Below are positions 44,798-54,575 of a stretch of 64,000 nucleotides of DNA, in pieces. The position numbers and the translations under genes were made by a program. How positions within the stretch are numbered: the stretch's first letter is position 1; each line of letters opens with the position of its first letter. The notes under the pieces are model-generated. The model saw only the letters and a list, made by a program, of their open reading frames with translations. It did not search any database and was not told the DNA's origin. Source of the stretch: Thiohalorhabdus sp. Cl-TMA (lineage in GTDB: Bacteria > Pseudomonadota > Gammaproteobacteria > Thiohalorhabdales > Thiohalorhabdaceae); contig NZ_JBGUAW010000006.1 in NCBI RefSeq assembly GCF_041821045.1, positions 62,001 through 126,000 of the forward strand. The letters run 5' to 3'.

Positions 44798-46678
44798 ATG
44801 TCGCAACTGCTCGACACCATCAACTATCCCGAGGACCTGCGGAGCCTCGAGGAATCCCAGCTACCCGAGCTCGCCGCCGAGCTCCGCGCCTTCCTCCTGG
44901 AGTCCCTGAGCGAGACGGGCGGCCATCTGGGGGCCAATCTGGGTACCGTTGAGCTGACCCTCGCCCTCCACTACGCCTTCAGCACGCCCCGGGACCGCCT
45001 CGTCTGGGACGTGGGCCATCAGGCCTATGTGCACAAGCTGCTCACCGGCCGGCGTGGCGCCTTCGGCACCATCCGCCAGGCCGGCGGCCTCTCCGGCTTC
45101 CCCAAGCGCAAGGAGAGTCCCTACGACACCTTCGGCGTGGGCCACGCCTCCACCTCCATCTCGGCCGCCCTGGGCATGGCCCAGGCGGCCGCCGAGCAGG
45201 GCGAGGACCGCGCCGTGACGGCGATCATCGGCGACGGCGCCATGACCGCGGGCATGGCTTTCGAGGCGCTGAACCACGCCGGCCATCTGAACGCCAACCT
45301 GCTGGTGATCCTCAACGACAACGAGATGTCCATCTCGCCGAACGTCGGGGCCCTGTCCAAGCGCTTCTCCCGCCTTATCGCCGGACGCTGGTACAACCGC
45401 ATGCGCGACAACGCCGACCGCGCCCTGGCCCGCATTCCGCCCGCCCGGGATTTCGCCAAGCGCGCGGAGGAGCACTTCAAGGGCCTGATCACCCCCGGAA
45501 CCCTGTTCGAGGAGCTGGGCTTCAACTACATCGGTCCCGTGGACGGCCACAATCTGGAAGAGCTTCTCCCGATTCTGACCAATCTGCGCGGCATGGACGG
45601 CCCGCGGCTCCTCCATGTGGTCACCCGCAAGGGCAAGGGCTACGAGCCCGCGGAGAACGAGCCCACCAAGTATCACGGCGTGACCCCCTTCGATCCGGTG
45701 ACCGGCGCGCCGCGCAAATCCGGCGGCGGGGCCCAGGCGTACACCAAGGTCTTCGGCGACGCCCTATGCGAGGTGGCGGCCGCCGACGCCCGGGTCACGG
45801 GCATCACCCCGGCCATGCGGGAGGGCTCCGGCCTCGTGGAGTTCGAGCAGCAGTTCCCGGAGCGCTTCTTCGACGTGGGAATCGCCGAGCAGCACGCCCT
45901 GACCTTCGCCGCCGGACAGGCCTGCGAGGGGCTGCGCCCGGTGGTGGCCATCTATTCCACCTTCCTGCAGCGCGCCTACGACCAGCTGATACACGATATC
46001 GCCATCCAGAACCTGCCCGTGGTCTTCGCCATCGACCGGGCCGGGATCGTCGGGCCGGACGGCCCCACCCACGGGGGCAACTTCGACCTCAGCTTCCTCC
46101 GTCCGATACCCAACATGACGATCATGACCCCGGCCAACGAGCTGGACCTGCGCAACATGCTGGCCACCGGCCTGGCCCTGGACGGCCCGTCGGCCCTGCG
46201 CTATCCCAAGGACAAGGCCGTGGGCCTGGCCATGAGCGGACCGCCCGAGCCGCTCGAAGTGGGGAAGGCCGAGGTGGTCCGGGAAGGTAACGGAGATCAG
46301 GCCCTGCTAGTCTTCGGGCCCTTCATGGGCGCCGCCCTGGAGGCCGCGGAAGCGACGGACGCCACCGTGGTCAACATGCGCTTCGTGAAGCCCCTGGATA
46401 CCGCGCTCCTGGCCGAGCTGGCGGTGTCCCACAGCCACCTCGTCACGGTGGAGGAGAACGCCCTTGCCGGAGGGGCGGGCGAGGCCGTGCAGGCTTTCAT
46501 CGGCACGCTGGACGCCGAGGTGGAAGTGCGCTGCCTGGGCCTGCCGGATGCCTTCGTGCCGCAGGGGGAGCGCGGTGCCCTGCTCACCGAATACGGCCTG
46601 GACGCCCGGGGAATGACCGCCTGCCTCCAGGAGCTCGCCCAACCCCGTCAAGTTGCACGGGAATGCTCCCAAAAGTAA
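44798..46678 (+). CDS. dxs: 1-deoxy-D-xylulose-5-phosphate synthase
   Basis: 626 residues, full length. The first and rate-setting MEP enzyme, thiamine diphosphate dependent: [56 protein letters not shown] and [15 protein letters not shown]. It follows ispA by three bases. Together dxs, ispH, ispA and shc form most of the route from sugar to hopanoid. Confidence 0.97.
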   Translation: MSQLLDTINYPEDLRSLEESQLPELAAELRAFLLESLSETGGHLGANLGTVELTLALHYAFSTPRDRLVWDVGHQAYVHKLLTGRRGAFGTIRQAGGLSGFPKRKESPYDTFGVGHASTSISAALGMAQAAAEQGEDRAVTAIIGDGAMTAGMAFEALNHAGHLNANLLVILNDNEMSISPNVGALSKRFSRLIAGRWYNRMRDNADRALARIPPARDFAKRAEEHFKGLITPGTLFEELGFNYIGPVDGHNLEELLPILTNLRGMDGPRLLHVVTRKGKGYEPAENEPTKYHGVTPFDPVTGAPRKSGGGAQAYTKVFGDALCEVAAADARVTGITPAMREGSGLVEFEQQFPERFFDVGIAEQHALTFAAGQACEGLRPVVAIYSTFLQRAYDQLIHDIAIQNLPVVFAIDRAGIVGPDGPTHGGNFDLSFLRPIPNMTIMTPANELDLRNMLATGLALDGPSALRYPKDKAVGLAMSGPPEPLEVGKAEVVREGNGDQALLVFGPFMGAALEAAEATDATVVNMRFVKPLDTALLAELAVSHSHLVTVEENALAGGAGEAVQAFIGTLDAEVEVRCLGLPDAFVPQGERGALLTEYGLDARGMTACLQELAQPRQVARECSQK

Positions 46679-46752
46679 GCTAGGGGCCGTTCCTTAGCAG
46701 TGCACTCAATCATTACGCGGGCTCCCCCTTCCGCCAATCAAGGGTTTGGTTC

Positions 46753-47604
46753 ATGACCGTATACGAGCGCTCGGTCACCGAGCAGCATCTCCCCGACTGC
46801 GCCAGCGGGATCCAGGACACGCAGGGTCTTCCGGATCAGCGCCGGCTCCCCATCAACAAGGTGGGCATAAAGGACATCCGTCATCCGGTGCGCGTCAAGG
46901 ACCGCACGCAGGGCGAGCAGCACACCCTGGCCCATTTCAATGCCTATGTGGACCTGCCCCAGCACTTCAAGGGCACCCACATGTCCCGCTTCGTGGAGAT
47001 CCTCAACGAGCACGAACGGGAGATCTCGGTGATGTCTTTCCGGTCCATCCTCGAGGAGATGCGCGCCCGGCTGGAGGCGGAGCAGGCCCACCTCGAGATG
47101 ACCTTCCCCTACTTCATCATGAAGCAGGCCCCGGTATCGGGGGCGGAGAGCCTCATGGACTACGAAGTCACCCTCCGCGGCCACATGAGCCCCGAGGACT
47201 ACGAGATCACCGTGGGTGTCCGGGTGCCCGTCACCAGCCTCTGCCCCTGCAGCAAGTCCATCTCCGAATACGGCGCGCACAACCAGCGCTCCCACGTGGA
47301 CCTGCAGGTTCGGGGACGGGATTTCGTCTGGGTGGAGGACCTGGTGGAGCTGGCGGAGGAGCAGGCGTCCTGCGACCTCTACGGGGTGCTGAAGCGGCCG
47401 GACGAGAAATACGTCACCGAGCACGCCTACGAGAACCCCAAGTTCGTGGAGGACCTAGTCCGCGATATCGCGCGCCAGCTCGAGGACGACGACCAGATCA
47501 TCTGGTACACGGTGGGCGCCGAGAACTTCGAGTCCATCCACAACCACTCCGCCTACGCACAGATCGAGCGCGACAAGCGCGAGCCCCTGCCGGACGGCGG
47601 CTGA
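46753..47604 (+). CDS. folE2: GTP cyclohydrolase FolE2 (type IB)
   Basis: 283 residues. It converts GTP to dihydroneopterin triphosphate, the start of folate and possibly of pterin parts of H4MPT. FolE2 motifs include [10 protein letters not shown] and the metal-site loop [19 protein letters not shown]. FolE2 enzymes are less dependent on zinc than FolE, and often zinc regulated; no Zur site was recognised here. Confidence 0.95.
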   Translation: MTVYERSVTEQHLPDCASGIQDTQGLPDQRRLPINKVGIKDIRHPVRVKDRTQGEQHTLAHFNAYVDLPQHFKGTHMSRFVEILNEHEREISVMSFRSILEEMRARLEAEQAHLEMTFPYFIMKQAPVSGAESLMDYEVTLRGHMSPEDYEITVGVRVPVTSLCPCSKSISEYGAHNQRSHVDLQVRGRDFVWVEDLVELAEEQASCDLYGVLKRPDEKYVTEHAYENPKFVEDLVRDIARQLEDDDQIIWYTVGAENFESIHNHSAYAQIERDKREPLPDGG

Positions 47605-47701
47605 CCCGCCCTCGTAGTGCCCGGCACCGGCTGCGTGGTACCTTATCCGGGCAGCCGGACGGGCCCAGCCGCCCTTCCCCGCATTCGGATCGCCTAGAGT
47701 C

Positions 47702-47725
47702 GGCATGCCGAGCACTCGGCATGCC
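47702..47725. repeat. 11-bp inverted repeat upstream of proS
   Basis: GGCATGCCGAG-CA-CTCGGCATGCC, perfect arms with a two-base spacer, 35 bases before the proS start. It could be a protein operator or, as RNA, part of a leader hairpin. Confidence 0.65.
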
Positions 47726-47759
47726 CCTGTTCCCGTTGCAACCACCCGGAGCGCGCCGC

Positions 47760-49478
47760 ATGCGCCTTTCTCAGTACCTTCTGCCCACCCTGCGCGAGAC
47801 CCCCGCCGACGCCGAGATCATCAGCCATCAGCTCATGCTGCGCGCCGGCATGATCCGCCGGCTCGCCGCCGGCCTTTACTCGTGGCTGCCGCTCGGGCTG
47901 CGCGTGGTGCAGCGGGTGGAGCAGATCGTGCGCGAGGAGATGAACGCGGCCGGCGCCCAGGAAGTGCTCATGCCGGTGGTACAGCCGGCGGAGCTCTGGG
48001 AGGAATCGGGGCGCTGGGACAATTTCGGCCCCGAGCTGCTGCGCATCAAGGATCGTCACGAGCGTGACTTCGCCCTGGGTCCCACCCATGAGGAGGTGAT
48101 TACGGATCTGATCCGGGGCGAGGTGCGCTCCTACCGCCAGCTCCCGCTCAATCTCTACCAGATCCAGACCAAGTTCCGGGACGAGATCCGGCCGCGCTTC
48201 GGGGTCATGCGGGCCCGGGAGTTCGTCATGAAGGACGGCTACTCCTTCGAGGCCGACGAGGCCAGCCTGGACCGGACCTACGAGGCCATGTTCGAGGCCT
48301 ACCGGCGGATCTTCCTCCGGCTCGGGCTCGATTTCCGGCCCGTACGGGCCCGGACCGGCGCCATCGGCGGCAGCGTCTCCCACGAGTTCCACGTCCTGGC
48401 GGACTCCGGCGAGGACGAGATCGCCTTCTGTACCTCCTGTGGCTATGCGGCCAACGTGGAGCTGGCCGAAGCGGCCGCCCCGGAAACGGAGCGTCCGGCA
48501 CCGGCCGAGGACCTGCGGACGGTGGATACCCCCGGCGCCTACACCATCGCCGCCGTCTCCGCCATGCTGGACGTGCCCGCCGATCGCACGGTGAAGACCC
48601 TGTTCGCCGAGGGACGCCACGGCCCGGTAGCCCTGATCCTGCGCGGCGACCACGAGCTAAACGAGGACAAGGCCGCCGCCCACCCCGCTCTCGGCGGGGA
48701 ATGCCATTTCCTCGACAGCCACCGGATCAGGCAGCTTGCCGGCGCCGAACCGGGCTCGGTGGGCCCGGTGGGCCTCGACGCGGAAAAGGTGGCGGTGCTG
48801 GCCGACCGCGAGGCGGCCGTGCTCGCCGACTTCGTCTGCGGGGCCAACCGGCCCGACCAGCACCTCATGGGCGTCAATTGGGACGTAAACCTGCCCGAGC
48901 CCCAGGCGGCGGACCTGCGCATGGTGGTGAAGGGCGATCCCTGTCCCCAATGCCGGACTCCCATGGACACCACCCGCGGCATCGAGGTGGGCCATATCTT
49001 CAAGCTGGGCGCCAAGTACTCGGAAAGCCTCGGTGCCACCTACCTGGACGCGGACGGCCGCGAGCAGCCCATGCTCATGGGCTGCTACGGTATCGGCATC
49101 TCGCGCATCGTTGCCGCGGCCATCGAGCAGAACCACGACCAAGGGGGCATCCGCTGGCCGCAGGCCATCGCACCCTTCGACATCGCCCTGATCGCCATCA
49201 ACAAGAAGAAGTCCCAGCGTGTCGCGGACGCCGCCGAAGCCCTCTACGGGGAGCTGCGGCAGGCCGGCTACGAGGTGCTCTACGACGACCGCGACGAGCG
49301 CCCCGGTATCCAGTTCAACGACGCCGACCTGATCGGCATCCCCCACCGTCTGGTGGTCGGCGAGAAGGGGCTGGACCGGGGGATGTACGAGTACAAGTCT
49401 CGGGCGGAACAGGACGCGCAGGACGCCCCGGTGGACGGCATACTAGACTTTCTGCGGAGCCGGTCCGCGGACTCCTGA
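47760..49478 (+). CDS. proS: Prolyl-tRNA synthetase (bacterial type, with editing domain)
   Basis: 572 residues. Class II core with the motif 2 region ([17 protein letters not shown]) and motif 3 ([15 protein letters not shown]), and the INS editing domain (about 225-385) that clears Ala-tRNA(Pro). Loads proline on tRNA. ATG 47760 matches the usual [11 protein letters not shown] start; the open frame extends far upstream only as an artefact over folE2. Confidence 0.97.
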   Translation: MRLSQYLLPTLRETPADAEIISHQLMLRAGMIRRLAAGLYSWLPLGLRVVQRVEQIVREEMNAAGAQEVLMPVVQPAELWEESGRWDNFGPELLRIKDRHERDFALGPTHEEVITDLIRGEVRSYRQLPLNLYQIQTKFRDEIRPRFGVMRAREFVMKDGYSFEADEASLDRTYEAMFEAYRRIFLRLGLDFRPVRARTGAIGGSVSHEFHVLADSGEDEIAFCTSCGYAANVELAEAAAPETERPAPAEDLRTVDTPGAYTIAAVSAMLDVPADRTVKTLFAEGRHGPVALILRGDHELNEDKAAAHPALGGECHFLDSHRIRQLAGAEPGSVGPVGLDAEKVAVLADREAAVLADFVCGANRPDQHLMGVNWDVNLPEPQAADLRMVVKGDPCPQCRTPMDTTRGIEVGHIFKLGAKYSESLGATYLDADGREQPMLMGCYGIGISRIVAAAIEQNHDQGGIRWPQAIAPFDIALIAINKKKSQRVADAAEALYGELRQAGYEVLYDDRDERPGIQFNDADLIGIPHRLVVGEKGLDRGMYEYKSRAEQDAQDAPVDGILDFLRSRSADS

Positions 49479-49579
49479 CGGCCCTCTTTATCCCTGTTTT
49501 CAATGGGGGTAAGCTTTACAAGGAGTACTGGGCGTCCCCCGGCAAGGCCCGGGCGGGACGCTGCTCAAGGGGGACTGTC

Positions 49580-50065
49580 ATGCAACTCCGCCGCATCCTG
49601 GCACCGGTGGACCAATCGGAGCCCGCCCACTACGCCGCCCGCTCCGCCGCGGAACTGGCCATCCGCTTCCAGGCCGAGCTCCACCTGCTGCACGTGGTCA
49701 CGCCGCAGCTCATCTATGCCGAATGGCCCGAGCTGGTCATGCCCCCCGAAGACCTCACCGAGGAAATGCTGGAGCAGTGCCGGCGCTACCTGGACCAGCT
49801 CGAGGAGGAGCTGACGGCGCAGGGAGCTTCCGTGATCGTGCATTGCGAGGAATCCGCCATGCGGCCCTTCGCCGCCATCAACCAGTTCGCCCGGGACCTG
49901 CCGGCCGACATGATCGTCATCGGCTCCCACGGCCGTACAGGGCTTCGCCACGCCTTGATCGGCTCCACCGCCGAGAAGGTGGTACGCAAGGCGGCCAGCC
50001 CGGTGCTGGTGGTGAAAAGCGGGGAGGTTGCCGCGGAGCTGCCCGAGCCACCCGCTGGGGAATAG
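49580..50065 (+). CDS. Universal stress protein (UspA family)
   Basis: 161 residues, one Usp domain (ILAPVDQSEPAHYAARSAAELA) with the ATP-binding IGSHGRTGLRHALIGSTAEKV-type loop near residues 115-137. Small-molecule stress responder. AAGGGGG precedes ATG 49580. Confidence 0.93.
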   Translation: MQLRRILAPVDQSEPAHYAARSAAELAIRFQAELHLLHVVTPQLIYAEWPELVMPPEDLTEEMLEQCRRYLDQLEEELTAQGASVIVHCEESAMRPFAAINQFARDLPADMIVIGSHGRTGLRHALIGSTAEKVVRKAASPVLVVKSGEVAAELPEPPAGE

Positions 50066-50069
50066 CCGC

Positions 50070-50636
50070 TTGTCCAGGTGGCTGCTGGGCCTTGCCATGG
50101 GCCTGCTGATTACGACGGCCCCGCCGGCCACCGCCGGCCCCGTGGATCCGCGCCTTCGTCAGGAGCTCGGCGCCGCCCTCGACCAGCCCCACCCCGCCGA
50201 GGACCGCTTCGCCCGCCAGGTCTGGCGCAAGGATTACATGCGCCGGTTGCGGCCCTTCGTTGACGACTCCGAGCGGCGCCGGCGGCTCACGGGCCTGATC
50301 TTCAGGGAGGCCCGACGGGCCGACATCCCGCCCGGCCTGGTCTTCGCGGTCATTCACGTGGAGAGCGCCTTCAAGCGCTTCGCCCTGTCCTCCGCCGGCG
50401 CCCGAGGACTGATGCAGGTCATGCCCTTCTGGCGCGAGGAGATCGGACGCCCCCGGGACAACCTGTTCCAGCCCCGCACCAACCTGCGCTACGGCTGCAC
50501 CATCCTCCGCCATTACCTGCGCCGCGAGGGCGGGGACATCCTCAAGGCCCTCGCCGCCTATAACGGCAGCAGCGGCCGCACCATCTATCCGGAGAAGATC
50601 TACCGCGCCTATCGGCGGCGGTGGGCGGAGCACTGA
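50070..50636 (+). CDS. Exported lytic transglycosylase (SLT domain)
   Basis: About 188 residues: signal peptide (SRWLLGLAMGLLITTAPPATA) and a compact SLT domain with catalytic glutamate in VIHVESAFKRFA, then SAGARGLMQVMPFW and LAAYNGSSG. It cleaves peptidoglycan glycan strands. The start is probably TTG 50070, five bases after the Usp stop; a start at 50028 is possible. Confidence 0.85.
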   Translation: MSRWLLGLAMGLLITTAPPATAGPVDPRLRQELGAALDQPHPAEDRFARQVWRKDYMRRLRPFVDDSERRRRLTGLIFREARRADIPPGLVFAVIHVESAFKRFALSSAGARGLMQVMPFWREEIGRPRDNLFQPRTNLRYGCTILRHYLRREGGDILKALAAYNGSSGRTIYPEKIYRAYRRRWAEH

Positions 50637-50705
50637 GCACGGGCAATCGGGACCGTAGCCAGGCCGACGGAACCCCGGAGTTCCCTCAAAGCAAGGGAGG
50701 AACCT

Positions 50706-51701
50706 TTGAGCACGACTTGCGAAGGGGCCAGCGGGAAAGCGTCGGGCGCCACGGATGCGGTCCTCGAAAGGCTGGATTCCTTACGGATCCGGCTGCGGAA
50801 CGAGAAGCGCCTGAAGCTGTTCCTTCCCGCCGGGCTCACCTTTTTCGCCGTCTATTGGGGGCTCGGGCAGCAGGGGATTCCCGCATACGCGGGAATCATC
50901 GCCGGGCTGTTCGCGGCCCCGTTCAGCGGACTGATCGCCTACACCCTCCTGCGCAACCGCAAGCAGCGCCGGACCTTCGAGACCGCCTACCATCGCGACG
51001 TCACCCGGCCCCTGCTGGAGGAGCTGCTGCCCCAGGCCCGATTCCTGCCGGAGGAAGGGATCGGGGCGGAAGTGCTCCGCGCCAGCGGCCTGTTCCAATC
51101 CGGATGGAGCCACTACGAGAGTCGGCGCTCCCTGCTGGTGGATAAGGCGGCGGGCCGATTCCGCCTCGCCGAGGTGGCCGCACGATCCCGGGACAATACC
51201 GCCGATGCCGGTACGGGGCGCCGCATCGTCTTTCAGGGCCTGTTCCTGCACGGCAAGCTGAACCGGAGTCTGGGCGCCCGGGTCGTCGCGGTACCCCGGG
51301 AAGGAGCGCCGGCCTTTTCCTCCGCCCTGGCCGCGAACAAGATCCGTCACTGGCGTCCCGATAGGGAGGACGGCGACCTGCGGACCTGGAACGCCGGAGA
51401 CGAGGCCATCGACACCAATTTCCGCATCTTCACGGACCGGCCCGAGGCGGCCGAGGCCTTGGTCCACGGAGTGCTGACGCCGCTCATGGCCCTGACCGGG
51501 CAGAACCTGCCCCTGGGGCACGGACCCGCCTTCGTTTTCCTGGCGCTGCGTCACGACAAGCTCTATCTGGCGAAACCGTCGATCCACGGCTTCATCAAGC
51601 CCGACGACTACGTCTCGGTGACCACCCTGGCGAAACGGGACCGGACCGATCTGGAGTATACCCGGCGCCTGCTCGACAGCATGGACGAGCTCATGGCCTG
51701 A
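50706..51701 (+). CDS. DUF3137 membrane protein
   Basis: 331 residues. Two adjacent hydrophobic segments (about 40-58 and 62-83) are followed by a cytoplasmic DUF3137 domain (FQGLFLHGKLNRSLGARVVAVP; FLALRHDKLYLAKPSIHGF). The function of the family is unknown. TTG start behind AGGGAGGAACC. Confidence 0.75.
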   Translation: MSTTCEGASGKASGATDAVLERLDSLRIRLRNEKRLKLFLPAGLTFFAVYWGLGQQGIPAYAGIIAGLFAAPFSGLIAYTLLRNRKQRRTFETAYHRDVTRPLLEELLPQARFLPEEGIGAEVLRASGLFQSGWSHYESRRSLLVDKAAGRFRLAEVAARSRDNTADAGTGRRIVFQGLFLHGKLNRSLGARVVAVPREGAPAFSSALAANKIRHWRPDREDGDLRTWNAGDEAIDTNFRIFTDRPEAAEALVHGVLTPLMALTGQNLPLGHGPAFVFLALRHDKLYLAKPSIHGFIKPDDYVSVTTLAKRDRTDLEYTRRLLDSMDELMA

Positions 51702-51743
51702 ACGGTCCCTCCGGGGAGTCCGCCCCGTTCCCCCGGATTCCGG

Positions 51744-52010
51744 TTACCGGACCGCGAAGCCGTCGAAATGCTCCTCGGGCACCTCTTCGCGCTCCAGCCG
51801 CTCCACCCGCGCCGCCGGCGGGCCGCCATCCCGGAACCACTGCTCCAGGGCGGTTATGGCCGACTCCTCCCCCGCTGCCATGGCCTCCACCGCCCCGTCC
51901 GGGCGATTGCGCACCCAGCCGCGGACACCCAGCTCCCGGGCCTTCTGTCGGGTGGAATCGCGGAAAAAGACGCCTTGCACCCGGCCGTGAATGATATAGT
52001 GTCGCTGCAT
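51744..52010 (-). CDS. acyP: Acylphosphatase
   Basis: 88 residues, normal length. Catalytic arginine in GRVQGVFFRDS and asparagine in GWVRNRPDGAVEA. Hydrolyses carboxyl-phosphate bonds. ATG 52010 has GGAGGT six bases upstream; a longer reading frame is not supported. Confidence 0.94.
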   Translation of the reverse strand: MQRHYIIHGRVQGVFFRDSTRQKARELGVRGWVRNRPDGAVEAMAAGEESAITALEQWFRDGGPPAARVERLEREEVPEEHFDGFAVR

Positions 52011-52113
52011 AAACGGACCTCCAATCATGGCTCGCCGCGCCGCAGGGCGATTCTGTCCGGCGGCGGGGCGCTTCATTTCTCCACGGTTTTTCGCAGGGTT
52101 ACGAGAGGAGCAC

Positions 52114-52476
52114 ATGTTTTACACCGCCGCGGATGTATTCCCGCAGGAGGACAAGATTGCCCGGCGGCTCGGCGCCATCGCCGACATTCTGTTCCGGCAC
52201 AGCCGCAAGGACTTCAATATCCGGGTCGGTGACCGGGAGCTACGCTACACGGACCGTCCGCAGTTCGTTATCATCTTCGACAGTCCCGGATCCGTGCGAC
52301 GGCTTCTCCTTCGCCACAATGAATACCTCGCGGCGGAGGCCTTTGTGAACCAGCAAATGGACATCGAAGGCGACCTCATCGCCGGCCTGAAGGCCAAGAA
52401 CACGCTCATCGAGCGGGCCCGCACCCTCCGCCTGGGCGAAAAGCTGAAGATCCTTTTCATCCTTCTGCGACTCTGA
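52114..52476 (+). CDS. N-terminal part of a split cyclopropane-fatty-acid synthase
   Basis: 120 residues resembling only the N-terminal domain of CFA synthases (FNIRVGDRELRYTDRPQFVIIF, LAAEAFVNQQMDIEGDL). It ends with a proper stop five bases before the ORF coding for the methyltransferase part. It has its own strong ribosome site (GAGAGGAG). The break falls in the normal linker, so the two chains may work as a complex. Confidence 0.75.
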   Translation: MFYTAADVFPQEDKIARRLGAIADILFRHSRKDFNIRVGDRELRYTDRPQFVIIFDSPGSVRRLLLRHNEYLAAEAFVNQQMDIEGDLIAGLKAKNTLIERARTLRLGEKLKILFILLRL

Positions 52477-52481
52477 GTGCC

Positions 52482-53372
52482 ATGCTTCGTCATACCCGCA
52501 CCAAGGACCGGCGGTCCATCGCCTTCCATTATGACCTTTCCAACGACTTCTATGGGCTCTTCCTCGATCCGCAGATGGCCTATACCTGCGCCTATTACCC
52601 GGACGAGGAGGCGGATCTCGAGCAGGCCCAGCGGGCCAAATTCGACCACATCGCCCGCAAGCTCCGGCTGAAGCCCTACCAGACCCTTCTGGACATCGGC
52701 TGCGGCTGGGGCTCCTTCGTGGTGCACGCCTGCAAGCATTTCGGCGTGACCGCCCACGGCGTCACGCTCAGCCAGCAGCAGGCGGACTACGCTCAGGAAT
52801 GGATCCGCCGCGAAGGACTGGAGGACCAGGCGTTCGTGGAATACCGGGACTACCGGGACCTGGTGGGCACCACCCAGTACGACCGCATTAGCGCCATCGG
52901 CATCGTGGAGCACGTTGGTCACCGCAATCTCGCCCAGTATTTCAACGGCATCCACCGGCTCCTCAAGGAGAACGGCCTGTTCCTCAACCACGGTATCTCG
53001 CGCTGCCGGGAATGGCGGCCCAATCCCGGCAGCGACTGGATCAGCGATCACGTCTTTCCCGAGGGGGAGCCACCCTCTCTGTCCACGGTGATCACCCAGC
53101 TTGAGGACAATGCCTTCGAGGTCCAGGATGTGGAAAACCTGCGCCGGCACTACGCCAAGACCTGCGCGGACTGGGTGGATCGCCTGCGGCGCAACCGCGA
53201 TCAGTGCCTTCAGCACGTTGACGAGCGCAGTTACCGCACCTGGGTACTCTACCTGGCCATGAGCAGCATCTATTTCGAGGAGGGCCAGATCTTCCTCTAC
53301 CAGGTACTGTCCTCCAAGCGCATGCCCCGTTTCGCCTCCGTGCCTCTGACTAGGGAGGACATCTATGAGTAA
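52482..53372 (+). CDS. Cyclopropane-fatty-acid synthase family methyltransferase (C-terminal part)
   Basis: 296 residues. SAM site LLDIGCGWGSF, the HYDLSNDFYGLFLDPQMAYTCAYY entry typical of CFA synthases and the catalytic region GIVEHVGHRNLAQYF are intact. It transfers a methylene or methyl group to unsaturated membrane phospholipids. It lacks the N-terminal domain, which is coded just upstream, and has no clear ribosome site of its own, so reinitiation is likely. It overlaps the FAD oxidoreductase by eight bases. Confidence 0.88.
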   Translation: MLRHTRTKDRRSIAFHYDLSNDFYGLFLDPQMAYTCAYYPDEEADLEQAQRAKFDHIARKLRLKPYQTLLDIGCGWGSFVVHACKHFGVTAHGVTLSQQQADYAQEWIRREGLEDQAFVEYRDYRDLVGTTQYDRISAIGIVEHVGHRNLAQYFNGIHRLLKENGLFLNHGISRCREWRPNPGSDWISDHVFPEGEPPSLSTVITQLEDNAFEVQDVENLRRHYAKTCADWVDRLRRNRDQCLQHVDERSYRTWVLYLAMSSIYFEEGQIFLYQVLSSKRMPRFASVPLTREDIYE

Positions 53373-54519
53373 CAGCCAATTCGATGCCGACGTGCTGGTA
53401 ATCGGCGGAGGGCCGGGGGGGTCCACCGTCGCCTGGGATCTCGCCCGCAACGGGGTGGACGTTCTGGTCGTGGACGGTGCGGAATTCCCCCGGGTCAAGC
53501 TCTGCGCGGGCTGGATCACGCCGCAGATTCTCGACGCGCTGGAGCTGGACCCCGAGCAGTATCCCCACACCATCAGCCCGTTCTCCTCGGCTGTCCTGTG
53601 GGTGGGCGATACGCCATGCCGCACCGATTACCGGCGTCCGGTGAGCTACGGGATCATCCGGGCCCAGTTCGACAATTTCCTGCTGCAGCGGGCATTGGAT
53701 GCGGGGGCGCGCTTCCTCAACGAGAACGTGGGGTCCGTGGAGAGCAATGCGGATGCCTTCGTGGTGACCACCCGCGAAGGAAGCACCTACCGCGCGCCCC
53801 TGGCCATCGGCGCGGGCGGCTCCAAGGACCCCATTCGCCGCAAGCTCACCACCCATGCCGCCGAGGAGCGCATGGTGGTCACCCTGGAAAGCGAGACCCG
53901 TGTCGGCGCGGATCGCATCCGCGAGCACACCCCCTACTACGAGGTCCCGGAGCTTTTCCTGGAGCCGGATTTCAACGGCTACGCCTGGTATTTCACCAAG
54001 GGGGACTACCTGAACATCGGCATCGGCCGGCTCGGCGATCCCCGGATCCGGGATGCCCACCCGCGCTTCATGCAGCAGCTTCGCGACCTGGGCCGGCTTA
54101 CTCCGGAGCTGGAGGCGGACCTGACCAAGTTCCGCGGTCATCCCTACAAGATCTACGATTCCGTGCCCAACCAGGCCCATGGGGAGCGGTTCCTGCTGGT
54201 GGGCGACGCGGCGGGACTGGCCCGGCACTACTCGGGGGAGGGGATCCGTCCGGCGGTGGAAAGCGCCCGCGATGCCGCGGAGGTGGCCCGGACGGCGCTG
54301 GAGCGGGGCCGATTCGCGGGAGCGGATCTGGAAGGATACGCAAGCAAGCTAACCGAGCGCTACGGCCCGCAGAAGGCGCCGCGCTTCGATCCCACCCGCT
54401 GGATTCCCCATTCCTGGCAGAGCCGGATCGTGCAGGGCATATGCCGGAACGACCGGCTGCGGCGGGACTGGGTCTTCGGCAAGGTATTCCTGTTCGACCC
54501 GGAGGCGGCGGCCTCCTAG
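53365..54519 (+). CDS. FAD-dependent oxidoreductase, geranylgeranyl-reductase-like
   Basis: 384 residues. FAD site VIGGGPGGSTVAWDLA, GDAAGLARHYSGEGI near the C-terminal third, and KLCAGWITP in the position of the GGR-family cysteine motif. The start overlaps the CFA-type gene, suggesting a joint lipid-modifying step, for example reduction of a methylenated or isoprenoid chain. The substrate is not known. Confidence 0.8.
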   Translation: MSNSQFDADVLVIGGGPGGSTVAWDLARNGVDVLVVDGAEFPRVKLCAGWITPQILDALELDPEQYPHTISPFSSAVLWVGDTPCRTDYRRPVSYGIIRAQFDNFLLQRALDAGARFLNENVGSVESNADAFVVTTREGSTYRAPLAIGAGGSKDPIRRKLTTHAAEERMVVTLESETRVGADRIREHTPYYEVPELFLEPDFNGYAWYFTKGDYLNIGIGRLGDPRIRDAHPRFMQQLRDLGRLTPELEADLTKFRGHPYKIYDSVPNQAHGERFLLVGDAAGLARHYSGEGIRPAVESARDAAEVARTALERGRFAGADLEGYASKLTERYGPQKAPRFDPTRWIPHSWQSRIVQGICRNDRLRRDWVFGKVFLFDPEAAAS

Positions 54520-54575
54520 GACCCTTCGCGACCCCACCTTACCGGCGGCCTGCGCGACCTCGCAATCCGGATCCG

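Noticed and set aside
46746-47759. A long N-terminal extension in frame with proS
   Set aside because: It runs across folE2 in another frame; ProS homology begins exactly at ATG 47760.
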